NCBI GenBank assembly: GCA_030068525.1
Contig: JASJOS010000004.1
Location: 62,001 to 126,000 of the forward strand
Source of the DNA: Xanthocytophaga flava
GTDB taxonomy: Bacteria; Bacteroidota; Bacteroidia; Cytophagales; 172606-1
DNA: 64,000 bases
Direction of reading: 5' to 3'
A program made the translations under genes and the position numbers. The notes under the pieces are model-generated. The model was not told the origin of the DNA and ran no database searches. It worked only from the letters and a program-made list of their open reading frames with translations. This document shows, in pieces, positions 46,350-55,131 of the stretch. Numbering within the stretch: the stretch's first letter is position 1; every line of letters starts with the position of its first letter.

Positions 46350-47762
46350 TTGTTATGTCTTCCTGCTGTGCAAAGCTTTAATTCTTTCGTTCGCTTTTTG
46401 GGCCAACGTTCCACCCTATTTTACTGGCTAACAATCTCTTTAGCCTGCTCTACGTTGCTTCTGACAGCATTTATTATCTATTCTTACCGACATAGCAAAA
46501 ATCTCTACTACGATCTCACATGGGTAGAACATACTTATCAGGTTATCAATACGACTGATCGGCTAGTACAACACATCAATCAATGCGAAGGAAATGTCAG
46601 AGGATACGCGCTTACTCACAATAAAGAATTTGTAAGAAATTTTCCTCAATTAGTCTCAACTATTCATTCTGAAACAGATAAACTCCTAAAACTTACAGCA
46701 GATAACCCTTCCAGACAAATAGATGCACGGTTACTTGGTAACCTTATTAAACAACGTCTGGGAGTGTTTGATACTTCCATGGCTTATGTAGCTGGGAAAT
46801 TTCACTATCCTAGTGCCCAGGCCAGAATTGCCCATCTGGAAAAAGCACGATTAATCATGCAACAAATCTATCAAACACAGGAGAGAATCCAGAGAAATGA
46901 ACAAGCATTGTTAACGATCAGACACAATCGGGCTAAAAACAGCATTGATCGCTCTCAGATTATTATTATTTTATCGGCTCTGGCTAGTATTTGGGTTAGT
47001 ATTCAGATTGGTATTATCGTCTTTAAATACATTAAAAACCATCAAAAGCTCAATCGCCACCTGAAAGAGCTCAATGAACAAAAAAATCGTTTCTTTTCCA
47101 TTATCGCTCATGATCTGCGAGGACCCGTACATTCTGTGCGTATGCTTATCGATATGATGACGAATGAAGATAGACCACTCAGTGAAAAAGAGCAACAGAC
47201 ATTTTTAAAAGCTTCCAAACATACGGTTGATCAAACAGCTCATTTGCTGGATAACCTGCTGGAATGGTCACGAGCCGCTATGCAACACACTCGTTTTGAG
47301 CCTCAGAAAGTAAATTTGTATCAGATAACCCAACAGGTACTGGAATGGTCTACCCCGCTGGCAGATCAAAAACAAATTACACTTAAGAATGACACAGATT
47401 CAAGTGTAAGTTTATATGCAGATGAAGCCATGATCCAGCTTATTGTACGAAATCTGGTATCCAATGCTATGAAATTTACGCTTCCCGGAGGTACAATTCG
47501 TATCTATACTATTCAGAAAGAGCACAATATCTCTTTTGCCATTGCAGATACGGGTATTGGTATGACCCCGGATGTTATGAATAAACTATTCCATCTGGAT
47601 TCGAAACACACCACCCTGGGTACACAGGGAGAAAAAGGGAGCGGATTGGGACTTTTGTTAACACAACAATATGTGCAGCAACACAAAGGAACTATCTCTG
47701 TTGATAGTGAAGTAGGAAAAGGCAGTGTGTTTACAATTTCTCTGCCCCGAGTTGCAGCCTAG
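46350..47762 (+). CDS. CHASE3-type sensor histidine kinase
   Basis: The 470-aa product has two membrane helices (about residues 22-45 and 205-228) that flank a helical CHASE3-like extracellular sensor (INQCEGNVRGYALTHNKEFV). A HisKA domain follows (FFSIIAHDLRGPVHSVRML, His254) and then a HATPase domain (NLVSNAMKFTLPGG, GIGMTPDVMNKLF, GSGLGLLL). No response regulator is adjacent, so it is an orphan kinase here. The Crp-like regulator downstream lacks a receiver domain. Confidence 0.92.
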   Translation: MLCLPAVQSFNSFVRFLGQRSTLFYWLTISLACSTLLLTAFIIYSYRHSKNLYYDLTWVEHTYQVINTTDRLVQHINQCEGNVRGYALTHNKEFVRNFPQLVSTIHSETDKLLKLTADNPSRQIDARLLGNLIKQRLGVFDTSMAYVAGKFHYPSAQARIAHLEKARLIMQQIYQTQERIQRNEQALLTIRHNRAKNSIDRSQIIIILSALASIWVSIQIGIIVFKYIKNHQKLNRHLKELNEQKNRFFSIIAHDLRGPVHSVRMLIDMMTNEDRPLSEKEQQTFLKASKHTVDQTAHLLDNLLEWSRAAMQHTRFEPQKVNLYQITQQVLEWSTPLADQKQITLKNDTDSSVSLYADEAMIQLIVRNLVSNAMKFTLPGGTIRIYTIQKEHNISFAIADTGIGMTPDVMNKLFHLDSKHTTLGTQGEKGSGLGLLLTQQYVQQHKGTISVDSEVGKGSVFTISLPRVAA

Positions 47763-47869
47763 CTGTAGCTCATAAGGCTAATCCTATTTTCCTGATTACA
47801 GTATACTATCAAAGAAATTTGATATACTTGTCCATTTTATTTTCAACTCCTTTGATGAAAATTATACCG

Positions 47870-48475
47870 ATGGATCAATCTACATTGCCAACACTAGATC
47901 CCCTGATAGAACATATCCGGAAAAAAGTTTCTCTAAGTCCTGAAGAAGTTAGAGAAACACTTTTAAGCTTTAAACTGAAAAATATCAAAAAACGTCAGTT
48001 TATCATTCAGCCTGACTTTGTTGCTACGCATCGCAATTATGTACTCAAAGGATCATTTCGAGCTTATGTCGTCGACAGCAAAGGTCAGGAATATACTATT
48101 CAACTTGCTATTGAAGACTGGTGGATATCTGACTATAATAGTTATATTTTTCAACAACCTGCAACCATGTTTGTAGTTGCACTGGAAGACAGCGAAGTAG
48201 CCCAGATTGACTATTCCCGTGAGCAATATTTAAAAAGGTATAGCCCTACATTTGAGACTTTTTTTAGAATAATGGCTGAACGTTCTACCGCCTTTCAGCA
48301 ACGAAGACTTATTGCCAATCTTACTCAAACAGCAGAGGAAAGATACCATCATTTTTTAGAACAATATCCCCGTCTTGTTCAACGTATACCTCAATATGCT
48401 CTTGCTTCCTACCTGGGTATGACAACAGAATTTATTTCCAGGCTTCGCAATCAAAAAAAGAAAGCCAAAAGTTGA
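47870..48475 (+). CDS. Crp/Fnr-family transcriptional regulator
   Basis: The start chosen is the ATG at 47870, since the open frame from 47819 begins with unrelated hydrophobic residues. The 201-aa product has a cyclic-nucleotide-binding-type beta barrel (about residues 20-125, NYVLKGSFRAYVVDSKGQEY) and a C-terminal winged HTH (YALASYLGMTTEFISRLRNQ). This form, with a long central helix and a short HTH, is the common Bacteroidota Crp/Fnr type, and its effector is usually unknown. It may control itself or the SDR gene that follows. Confidence 0.88.
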   Translation: MDQSTLPTLDPLIEHIRKKVSLSPEEVRETLLSFKLKNIKKRQFIIQPDFVATHRNYVLKGSFRAYVVDSKGQEYTIQLAIEDWWISDYNSYIFQQPATMFVVALEDSEVAQIDYSREQYLKRYSPTFETFFRIMAERSTAFQQRRLIANLTQTAEERYHHFLEQYPRLVQRIPQYALASYLGMTTEFISRLRNQKKKAKS

Positions 48476-48512
48476 ACCAGATCAATCATATTTCTTGATC
48501 TGGTTCATTTTT
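48474..48512 (+). terminator. Rho-independent terminator overlapping the stop codon
   Basis: A perfect 12-bp stem (48474-48485 with 48495-48506) is followed by ATTTTT. The left arm starts inside the stop codon of the Crp-like gene. Confidence 0.85.
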
Positions 48513-48566
48513 CTCCACTAAAAGTACTGGCAACTTTGCAGAGTAAATTTTAAACAAGTAAAGAGT

Positions 48567-49319
48567 ATGTCAGGAAAATTAGAAAACAAGGTAGCCGTTA
48601 TTACAGGTGGTAGTAGTGGTATCGGATTAGCAACTGCCAAATTATTTGCCCAACAAGGGGCAAAAGTAGCTATAACAGCTCGTAACCGTGAGAATCTTGC
48701 AAATGCTGTTAATGAGATCGGGTATGACGTCTTAGGTGTCCAGGGAGATGTCACCTCTTTAGCAGATCTGGACCAACTATATACCAGAGTATTTCAGAAG
48801 TGGGGAAAAATAGATATTCTGGTAGTCAATGCTGCCGTATATGTGTTGGGACCTTTGTTTGAGTTTACAGAGGAGATGTTTGACAAAGTAAATGACATCA
48901 ACTTCAAAGGAACATTCTTCACTGTTCAAAAAGCGCTGAAATACTTAAATAATGGAGCTTCTGTTATATTAACATCGTCAACCGTCGCAGAAAAAGGAGT
49001 GCCTAATCATGCAGCCTATGCAGCATCTAAAGCAGCAGTACGATCTCTTGCCCGAAGTTTTTCGGCTGAGCTACTGGATCGAAAAATACGTGTAAATGTC
49101 TTAACTCCTGGTCCGATTGATACGCCTGTTTTTGAGTCTGTAGCTTCCAGTAAAGAAGAAGCAGAAGCTATGAAGGCGGGGATGGGACAGTTTGCACCTG
49201 TTAAACGCGTAGGCATGCCATTGGAAATGGCCAAGGCATCTCTGTATCTGGCTTCTGATGAGTCAAGCTTTATGATTGGTAGTGAATTACTTATCGATGG
49301 AGGCATCCGAACTTTATAA
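48567..49319 (+). CDS. Short-chain dehydrogenase/reductase (SDR)
   Basis: The 250-aa product is a classical SDR: NAD(P)-binding VITGGSSGIGLATAKLF (about residues 11-27), NAA motif in VVNAAVY, catalytic Ser in LTSSTV and the YxxxK pair in YAASKAA (about 151-157). It reduces or oxidises a carbonyl or alcohol with NAD(P)H. The substrate is unknown. It follows the Crp/Fnr-type regulator, a common arrangement in Bacteroidota in which the regulator controls the SDR. Confidence 0.93.
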   Translation: MSGKLENKVAVITGGSSGIGLATAKLFAQQGAKVAITARNRENLANAVNEIGYDVLGVQGDVTSLADLDQLYTRVFQKWGKIDILVVNAAVYVLGPLFEFTEEMFDKVNDINFKGTFFTVQKALKYLNNGASVILTSSTVAEKGVPNHAAYAASKAAVRSLARSFSAELLDRKIRVNVLTPGPIDTPVFESVASSKEEAEAMKAGMGQFAPVKRVGMPLEMAKASLYLASDESSFMIGSELLIDGGIRTL

Positions 49320-49329
49320 TGGATCGGTA

Positions 49330-49366
49330 AAGCACAGCAGTTCACCTATTTACAACTGCTGTGCTT
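49330..49366. terminator. Terminator-like hairpin between convergent genes
   Basis: A perfect 13-bp stem (49330-49342 with 49354-49366). T-rich tails are weak on both strands. Confidence 0.65.
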
Positions 49367-49394
49367 CCATATCTTTTATGCAGAAATTAAGTGC

Positions 49395-50126
49395 TTATAG
49401 CTCCTTAATTTTAATATTACGAAAAGAGATGCCTTTGGACCAATCCTGTAAGGCAATATGTCCTTTGGTCGACTTTCCAAACTCGGGAAAAAATTTAAAG
49501 TTACTATTAGCTATCATGGCTTTCCATTCTGCTGAATTCAAATCCTGCTGAGCTGTTAGTGTATCATTCAAATAAAATTCTACTTTTCCATCAACCTGTT
49601 TGATTTCTGACCGATTCCATTGTCCGGCAGGCAAAGGGGTTACAGCATTCTTTTGTGGGGCAAAACCATATAAACAGCCCGCTCTCTTCACAGGATTCAT
49701 GGCATAATCAGGATGGGTATTCTCCAGCAATTGATATTCAGGACCGGAAGACCAGGCAGTGGGCAGACTATCTTTTTCCACCACATTAAAAAATACACCA
49801 CTATTACCAGCCTCTGATATTTTCCACTCAAACTTCAGATCAAAGTTTTTGAATTCTTTATCAGAGATCAGATCACCGTGTGCTATATCAAAGGTATCAG
49901 GTTTACAATACAATTCATCACCCTGTACAATCCAGGCAGAAGGAACCTTTCCTTTGTTATATAAGTGCCATCCATCAGTAGTCTTTCCATCAAACAACAC
50001 AACCCATCCTTCTTCTTTTTCTTTTCCAGTCAATTGGTTATTGCCTACTTTTTCCTCTGAACAAGATATCATTACAAAAGTGGCAATACTTACATATGCC
50101 AGGAGTTTAGTCAGTGTTTTTTTCAT
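49395..50126 (-). CDS. DUF1080 (3-keto-disaccharide hydrolase-like) lipoprotein
   Basis: The 243-aa product has a lipobox (TFVMISC) and a single DUF1080 domain (EGWVVLFDGKTTDGWHLYNK, then ISEAGNSGVFFNVVEKD and GPEYQLLEN). This is the usual size for single-domain members. It lacks the PA14 module of the larger DUF1080 protein at 8277-10169. It probably cleaves 3-keto-glycosides in the periplasm or at the outer membrane. No sugar-locus neighbour is present here. Confidence 0.88.
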   Translation of the reverse strand: MKKTLTKLLAYVSIATFVMISCSEEKVGNNQLTGKEKEEGWVVLFDGKTTDGWHLYNKGKVPSAWIVQGDELYCKPDTFDIAHGDLISDKEFKNFDLKFEWKISEAGNSGVFFNVVEKDSLPTAWSSGPEYQLLENTHPDYAMNPVKRAGCLYGFAPQKNAVTPLPAGQWNRSEIKQVDGKVEFYLNDTLTAQQDLNSAEWKAMIANSNFKFFPEFGKSTKGHIALQDWSKGISFRNIKIKEL

Positions 50127-50272
50127 ACATTCATTAAAATTTATACAAACAATATGATTGCAATGGTGATAAAATAAAACGGAAAAACAATATTTTTTTC
50201 AAAGTAAGTATATTCTGGTATCAATGTATCTACATGAGAGATATTCTACGTACTAACAAATTTATTATCTAC

Positions 50273-51466
50273 TTAGCCATTTTGATTTGAGGTTGGAGGC
50301 AATCCGGAAGCTTTAGCTGTAGGCATCTTGTTTTTCTTCATAAATCGTTCTGTGAGCCATTTTCGCACAGGTATATCATACCATTTTAAACTACCATAGG
50401 CAATCAGTAAAGAAGCGACTAACACAAGCACTCCAACAGGCCAGGCTTCTGCCAGAGGTATTTTATTTTCAATAACCCAGCCAGTAAAGAGATAGATTAG
50501 CGGATAGTGAATTATGTAAATCGGATAAGAAATATCCCCCAGAAATCTACCGATACGTAACAAACCTTTTCCTTCAATAGTACCACTGGCACCCATATAG
50601 ATTATCACAGGGAATACGACTATTACGGAGAGCGAATCGTAAATTCCGTTTAGCCACAGCCGATCTCCACCCACACGAGGGAAAGCAAGTACAAGGATAA
50701 GCAACAGACTACACCAGACAAATGCATTTTTGATATGTCCGGGTTTAGAGACCCTGGCTAACAGGATACCTGCCAGAAACGGAAAAAGCAGACGAGTGAG
50801 GCCAATTCGGAATTGCAATGGGTCTAGTGACCAGCCTCCGATGAGATCTCCACTGGGACCTGTAACCGCCCAATGTACCAAAGCAAAACCAGCCAGAGCT
50901 GCCAGCACAGCCAAAACGGTATTGGAAAGATGTCTCAGTACGAAAGCGTATAAAATATTGGCGATATATTCAAAGAATAGAGACCACGCAGGGCCATTAA
51001 GAGGGTGCATCTCGATCCAGCCTCTGATATCCATTGAGACTTGCAACGGCAATAAAGTAAACCCGATTAGCATAACCAACATAACCTTACCAAAAGAAAC
51101 ATTACGACTCAGAGGATATACTTCCGGAAAAGTATAGGATAGAAATCCGATTGCCCCTATTATCATGCCCATAATGATCATTGGATGAAGGCGGATTAAG
51201 CGTCGCTTAAAGAAATCTTGCCAGGTCATTGTATTCCATCGGTCGTCGTAGGCGTGTGAAATGACAAAACCTGAGAGCAGAAAGAAGAAATCAACCGCCA
51301 GATAGCCATGATTAATGATTTGCTTCTGATGATCTCCGAAAGAGAAGGCTTCAAGGATATGAAATACAACCACCGTAATGGCCGCTACACCACGCAGCGC
51401 ATCCAATATTTCATAATGGCTTTTAGAATCTGAAAAAACAGTGTTTGAAGGAGGCAGGATCTCCAT
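50273..51466 (-). CDS. Acyltransferase-3 family membrane protein (OafA-like)
   Basis: It begins at the ATG at 51466, which puts the conserved first helix near the N-terminus; the open frame extends to 51544. The 397-aa product has about ten membrane helices and the family motifs ALRGVAAITVVVFHILEAF (catalytic-type His) and YLAVDFFFLLSGFVISHAY. These enzymes O-acylate sugars or glycolipids in the inner membrane. It lies next to the AT-rich island, but its base composition is that of the host and it points away, so I do not count it in the cluster. Confidence 0.88.
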   Translation of the reverse strand: MEILPPSNTVFSDSKSHYEILDALRGVAAITVVVFHILEAFSFGDHQKQIINHGYLAVDFFFLLSGFVISHAYDDRWNTMTWQDFFKRRLIRLHPMIIMGMIIGAIGFLSYTFPEVYPLSRNVSFGKVMLVMLIGFTLLPLQVSMDIRGWIEMHPLNGPAWSLFFEYIANILYAFVLRHLSNTVLAVLAALAGFALVHWAVTGPSGDLIGGWSLDPLQFRIGLTRLLFPFLAGILLARVSKPGHIKNAFVWCSLLLILVLAFPRVGGDRLWLNGIYDSLSVIVVFPVIIYMGASGTIEGKGLLRIGRFLGDISYPIYIIHYPLIYLFTGWVIENKIPLAEAWPVGVLVLVASLLIAYGSLKWYDIPVRKWLTERFMKKNKMPTAKASGLPPTSNQNG

Positions 51467-51782
51467 AAATGTAGCTTTGATAAAATTTAAACAAAGATCC
51501 TTTTGCTTGTATTTACTTTCTTTTTCAATCCAATTAAATAACATATCATCTTAAAATAAAAAATACACTATTATTTATATAATATCACATATAATTTCAA
51601 ATTATTATTTAGCCTCTACCTGCTTTTTTTTACAATCAAAAAACAAAAAATATCATAACACATGTTTTAACCAAATTATATTTGTTCATATTTTGAATAC
51701 ACTTATAGCGCTCTAATCTTTTTTTTTGCATAGTGACAACCTTATCAATCTAAATTGATTGATTTAATTGAACTAAGTAACA

Positions 51783-53387
51783 ATGAGATCACAGACCACT
51801 AATATTGACAATACTGAATACATATTATATTCTTTCCTTACATATTTAAAAGCAAAAGTTACCCATAAGACAGTTGAAGAAACACTCAAAAGACATCCTA
51901 GCTATCCTAGCCTACTTTCAATAAATGATGCTCTTACTGAATGGAATATTGAAAATATATCCATTAAAATACCACCTGAACAATTACATGATTTAGTTAC
52001 TCCGTTTATAGCTCATTTTAATCATACAGGGCAACCATTATTTATATTAGTTCAAGATATTTCTAATGGAATAGTCAAATGGACTTCAAATAAAGATCAT
52101 ATTCACACTACTCCTATAGCCGAATTTATACAACAGTGGAGCGGAATAGCTTTGTTAGCCGAATTAAAAGATAATTCAGGAGAAAAAAATTATAGTGAAA
52201 ATTATAGAAAAGAGAAGTTATATAAGCTTAAGTCTTATTTCATAATAGGATTTTTTACTCTCTGTTTCTTAATAGGTTTAAATTATATTGCTAGTTGGAA
52301 CACAAGTTGGAATTGGTATGGATTATTATTAGTAAAGCTCTTTGGAGTACATATAAGTGGATTACTTTTATGGCAGATCATAGATAACAATAATCCTTTA
52401 ATTAACAACATCTGCAATATTTCCAAAAAGACAAATTGCAAAACAGTTCTTGATTCATCTGCCGCTAAACTATGGGGATTAATAAGTTGGTCTGAAATAG
52501 GGTTCTGTTATTTTTCAGGGGGTTCGTTAGCTCTTCTTAGTAATCATGGTAATCACACAACTATTTTTTTCTTAATAGTCAGTAATCTAATGGCATTGCC
52601 ATTTACTGCATATTCCATTTACTATCAAAACTCAATAAAAAAATGGTGTTTACTGTGTTTAAGTGTACTTGCCTTACTATGGATAGAGTTTTTTATCAGT
52701 CTTGATTTTTGGAGTCAATTTTCAATTAACTCTATTTCATTATGGGAAACGAGTATTTTCTTTATCACGTTTTGTATTCCTATTGTTGGATGGCTTTTAT
52801 TAAAACCTTACTTCTTAGCAACTCAACAAACGGTATTATTGGAAGAAGATTTACGGCGTTTTAAAAATAACGCAGATTTATTCCAAACTTTATTACAAAG
52901 AGAACCATTAATGCCTTCCACTCATGAACTTGAAACCATTACTTTAGGCAATTTAGAAGCTGAACATACTATTACAGTTGTCACTAATCCATATTGCCCC
53001 CCTTGTGCGAAAGCTCATTCAGAAATCGAAAAATTGCTGGAAAATAATACTAATCTTAAATGTCAGATTATTTTCTATGCCACCAATACTTTTGATGATC
53101 AGAAAGGAGATATCGCCAGACATCTGCTAGCTTTATCTAAAAAGGATCAAAAAAGAGCCCTACATGAATGGTTTAATGCAGACGAAAAGGAGAAATCAAA
53201 CATATTAAATCAATCATATTACTATTATGAACCAGAGTATGTTAAAAGTATAGTAGAAAAACATATTAACTGGTGTAAAGAGGCAAATATAACAGCTACA
53301 CCAACTATTTATATTAATCATCATGTAAAGCCTAACATATACCAGTTAGAAGATTTAGCTTATATTCTACATAATCTACCTCAGTAA
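51783..53387 (+). CDS. VKOR-thioredoxin fusion with N-terminal C39-like domain (disulfide formation)
   Basis: The 534-aa product has three parts. Residues 1-135 resemble a C39-peptidase fold (PSYPSLLSINDALTEWNIEN) but lack the catalytic Cys, so this part may bind the leader peptide. Residues 150-350 are a VKOR membrane domain with about five helices, a loop Cys pair (Cys211, Cys219) and the quinone-side CLLC (289-292). The C-terminal part is a DsbA-like thioredoxin domain with Cys405-Pro-Pro-Cys408. VKOR reoxidises the thioredoxin partner with quinone, so the protein would form disulfides outside the membrane. It is the first gene of the cluster, 23 bases before the UGT-like gene. The Cys-rich precursors are its likely substrates. 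Confidence 0.88.
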   Translation: MRSQTTNIDNTEYILYSFLTYLKAKVTHKTVEETLKRHPSYPSLLSINDALTEWNIENISIKIPPEQLHDLVTPFIAHFNHTGQPLFILVQDISNGIVKWTSNKDHIHTTPIAEFIQQWSGIALLAELKDNSGEKNYSENYRKEKLYKLKSYFIIGFFTLCFLIGLNYIASWNTSWNWYGLLLVKLFGVHISGLLLWQIIDNNNPLINNICNISKKTNCKTVLDSSAAKLWGLISWSEIGFCYFSGGSLALLSNHGNHTTIFFLIVSNLMALPFTAYSIYYQNSIKKWCLLCLSVLALLWIEFFISLDFWSQFSINSISLWETSIFFITFCIPIVGWLLLKPYFLATQQTVLLEEDLRRFKNNADLFQTLLQREPLMPSTHELETITLGNLEAEHTITVVTNPYCPPCAKAHSEIEKLLENNTNLKCQIIFYATNTFDDQKGDIARHLLALSKKDQKRALHEWFNADEKEKSNILNQSYYYYEPEYVKSIVEKHINWCKEANITATPTIYINHHVKPNIYQLEDLAYILHNLPQ

Positions 53388-53410
53388 AACCTTCTACATA
53401 TGTAAATTTT

Positions 53411-54778
53411 ATGAAGACAGCTCTCTTTATTATGGTTCCACATTTAAGCCATTACTATCCAACATTTGGTCTAGCTCATGCATTAAGAAACAGAGGCTTT
53501 CATGTTATATATACTATTGCAGATGGTTTCGAGAATATCATACAACAAGAAGGATTTGAATGTTTATCAATAAATTATGTAGATGAATATGTAATTCGAT
53601 CTGTAAAGATTGCAATTGGTCTCTTTTTAAAAAACCTTTTGCACCCAGCATTTAAAATCTATCGATATCGTAATTTCTGGTCTAGTGTTAATCGTATGGA
53701 GGAAATTATAGAGTTAAAATCCCCTGACATTATCTTTTTAGACGATACTCTAGGACACTATTATCCTGGCTTAAAAAAATCAATACCTGTAGTTCAACTA
53801 AGTACAAAACTATCTCCACGAAAACGTACTGGAATTGCACCACTTGATTCCTACAGAATTCCACAAAACTATTTTTTAGATTTATTTCTAGCCGAATGGG
53901 AGTGGTTAAAGCATATTTGTAAGCGTAGGATTAAACGTTGGTTAGAACACATAATTTTTCTTGGGTGGGATGGCCATACTTTTCTAATGCGTTATTCATC
54001 AAAGCATAACATAAATTGGGATAAAATTATAGAACATAAAATGTCCTTCTATGATGGTATCAAATTAATTCCATCTATAGTACTGGCACCAAAAGAATTA
54101 GAGTTTTCAAACCACGTAGCTCCGAAAAATGAGTATTACATCCATTTTCCCATATCTCGGACTGAATCCCAATTTAGGTCTGAAATATATGATGACTTAA
54201 TCAATAATCTTGTAATTAAAAAGAAGCAACAGCATTGCAAATTGATCTATATTTCTCTGGGTACTCTTTCAAGTGGAAATTATAAAAAAGCTAGTAAGTT
54301 TCTGGCGAATATAATTACTATAGTTAGAGAATTAAATAATATTGAAGTGATTATTGCAACAGGAGGTATTAGAGTTCATAAAGATCCGTTAGCCAAACAT
54401 ATTCACTTATTTTCAGTGGTTCCTCAATTGAATTTACTTTTATACTGTGATTTAATGATTACTCATGGGGGATTAGGATCTATTAAAGAATGTTTACAAT
54501 CAGGTGTTCCAATGTTGGTATATCCTCTAAATGAGGGTGTCGATCAACCAAGTAATAGTGCCAGAATAGTATATCACAATTGGGGATTGCGTGGTCACAT
54601 AGAAGATTCACCTACATCTTTAAAAAGAACCATCCTTCATATTTTAGAAAAGTTACCTGACTATCAGAAAGAATGTCAAAATATTCAGAAGCAAATAATG
54701 ACATCTTCTGATCGACAAGTGAATATCCTCCTTAGTCAACTTAATCTCTTACCCTTCGATTCGGCCGAATATTTATAA
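53411..54778 (+). CDS. UGT-like (GT1/MGT-type) glycosyltransferase
   Basis: The 455-aa product has the GT-B fold pattern of macrolide and UDP-glycosyltransferases. The N-terminal acceptor domain opens with VPHLSHYYPTFGLAHALRNR. The C-terminal donor-binding domain carries IYISLGTLSSGN (about residues 277-288), HGGLGSIKECLQSGVPMLVY (His352 onward) and NEGVDQPSNSA. Such enzymes move a sugar from a nucleotide donor to a small molecule, lipid or peptide. It sits 29 bases before the first precursor and so is a candidate for peptide glycosylation. Its last seven codons are part of the sequence copied to 63032. Confidence 0.85.
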   Translation: MKTALFIMVPHLSHYYPTFGLAHALRNRGFHVIYTIADGFENIIQQEGFECLSINYVDEYVIRSVKIAIGLFLKNLLHPAFKIYRYRNFWSSVNRMEEIIELKSPDIIFLDDTLGHYYPGLKKSIPVVQLSTKLSPRKRTGIAPLDSYRIPQNYFLDLFLAEWEWLKHICKRRIKRWLEHIIFLGWDGHTFLMRYSSKHNINWDKIIEHKMSFYDGIKLIPSIVLAPKELEFSNHVAPKNEYYIHFPISRTESQFRSEIYDDLINNLVIKKKQQHCKLIYISLGTLSSGNYKKASKFLANIITIVRELNNIEVIIATGGIRVHKDPLAKHIHLFSVVPQLNLLLYCDLMITHGGLGSIKECLQSGVPMLVYPLNEGVDQPSNSARIVYHNWGLRGHIEDSPTSLKRTILHILEKLPDYQKECQNIQKQIMTSSDRQVNILLSQLNLLPFDSAEYL

Positions 54779-54882
54779 AATGTTTCACTATTAATGTTTT
54801 AAAATTCATGAAAAAAGCAATTCTTAACTTTGCAGATCGCTTACTATCTAAAGAACAAATGAAAAAAATAAGAGGTGGATGT
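54759..54882 (+). repeat. 124-bp direct repeat, copy 1 (parent)
   Basis: It covers the last codons of the UGT-like gene, the 29-bp intergenic region and codons 1-25 of the first precursor. It matches 63032-63155 at 122 of 124 positions; differences are at 54805 and 54851. The left edge is a 12-bp perfect palindrome (54759-54770). Confidence 0.95.
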
Positions 54883-55032
54883 GATCAAAATTGTGGCACA
54901 GAGAATTATTATAGATGCGTAATTACCTACCCAGGTGGGCTAACATATTCAGGCCCCGGCTGTGGCCCTAGTGCAGCAGAAGCTGAAAGACGTGCGATAG
55001 CTGCAGGAGCAGAAACTGCCACTTGCGCTTAA
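54808..55032 (+). CDS. GG-leader Cys-rich RiPP/bacteriocin precursor 1
   Basis: The 74-aa peptide has a 24-residue leader ending in KKIRGG, the double-glycine site cut by C39 exporters, with the conserved pattern LSKEQMKKIRGG before it. The 50-residue core begins with Cys and has five Cys (core positions 1, 5, 13, 28 and 49), a Gly/Tyr/Ser/Thr-rich middle and an Ala-rich helical stretch (PSAAEAERRAIAAGAET). An odd Cys number leaves one free for S-glycosylation or another thiol modification after two disulfides. It lies between a glycosyltransferase and a TlpA-like gene. No LanB, LanM, YcaO or radical SAM gene is nearby. Confidence 0.88.
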   Translation: MKKAILNFADRLLSKEQMKKIRGGCDQNCGTENYYRCVITYPGGLTYSGPGCGPSAAEAERRAIAAGAETATCA

Positions 55033-55048
55033 ATCCCCTAAAGAAATA

Positions 55049-55083
55049 CTTTGCTTTTGCTACATTTAGTAGCAAAAGCAAAG
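55049..55083 (+). terminator. Hairpin right after precursor 1 (possible partial terminator or stabiliser)
   Basis: A perfect 15-bp stem (55049-55063 with 55069-55083) with a 5-base loop, 17 bases past the stop. There is no T run after it, so read-through into the operon is likely. Such hairpins often raise precursor mRNA level over downstream genes. Confidence 0.7.
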
Positions 55084-55131
55084 CTTAATATAGAAAACAA
55101 TCATTTATTGAGTTATTAAGTTTTTTCTATT

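Noticed and set aside
50273..51466. Acyltransferase as part of the peptide cluster
   Set aside because: It is on the opposite strand and has host-like base composition, so a link is only by proximity.
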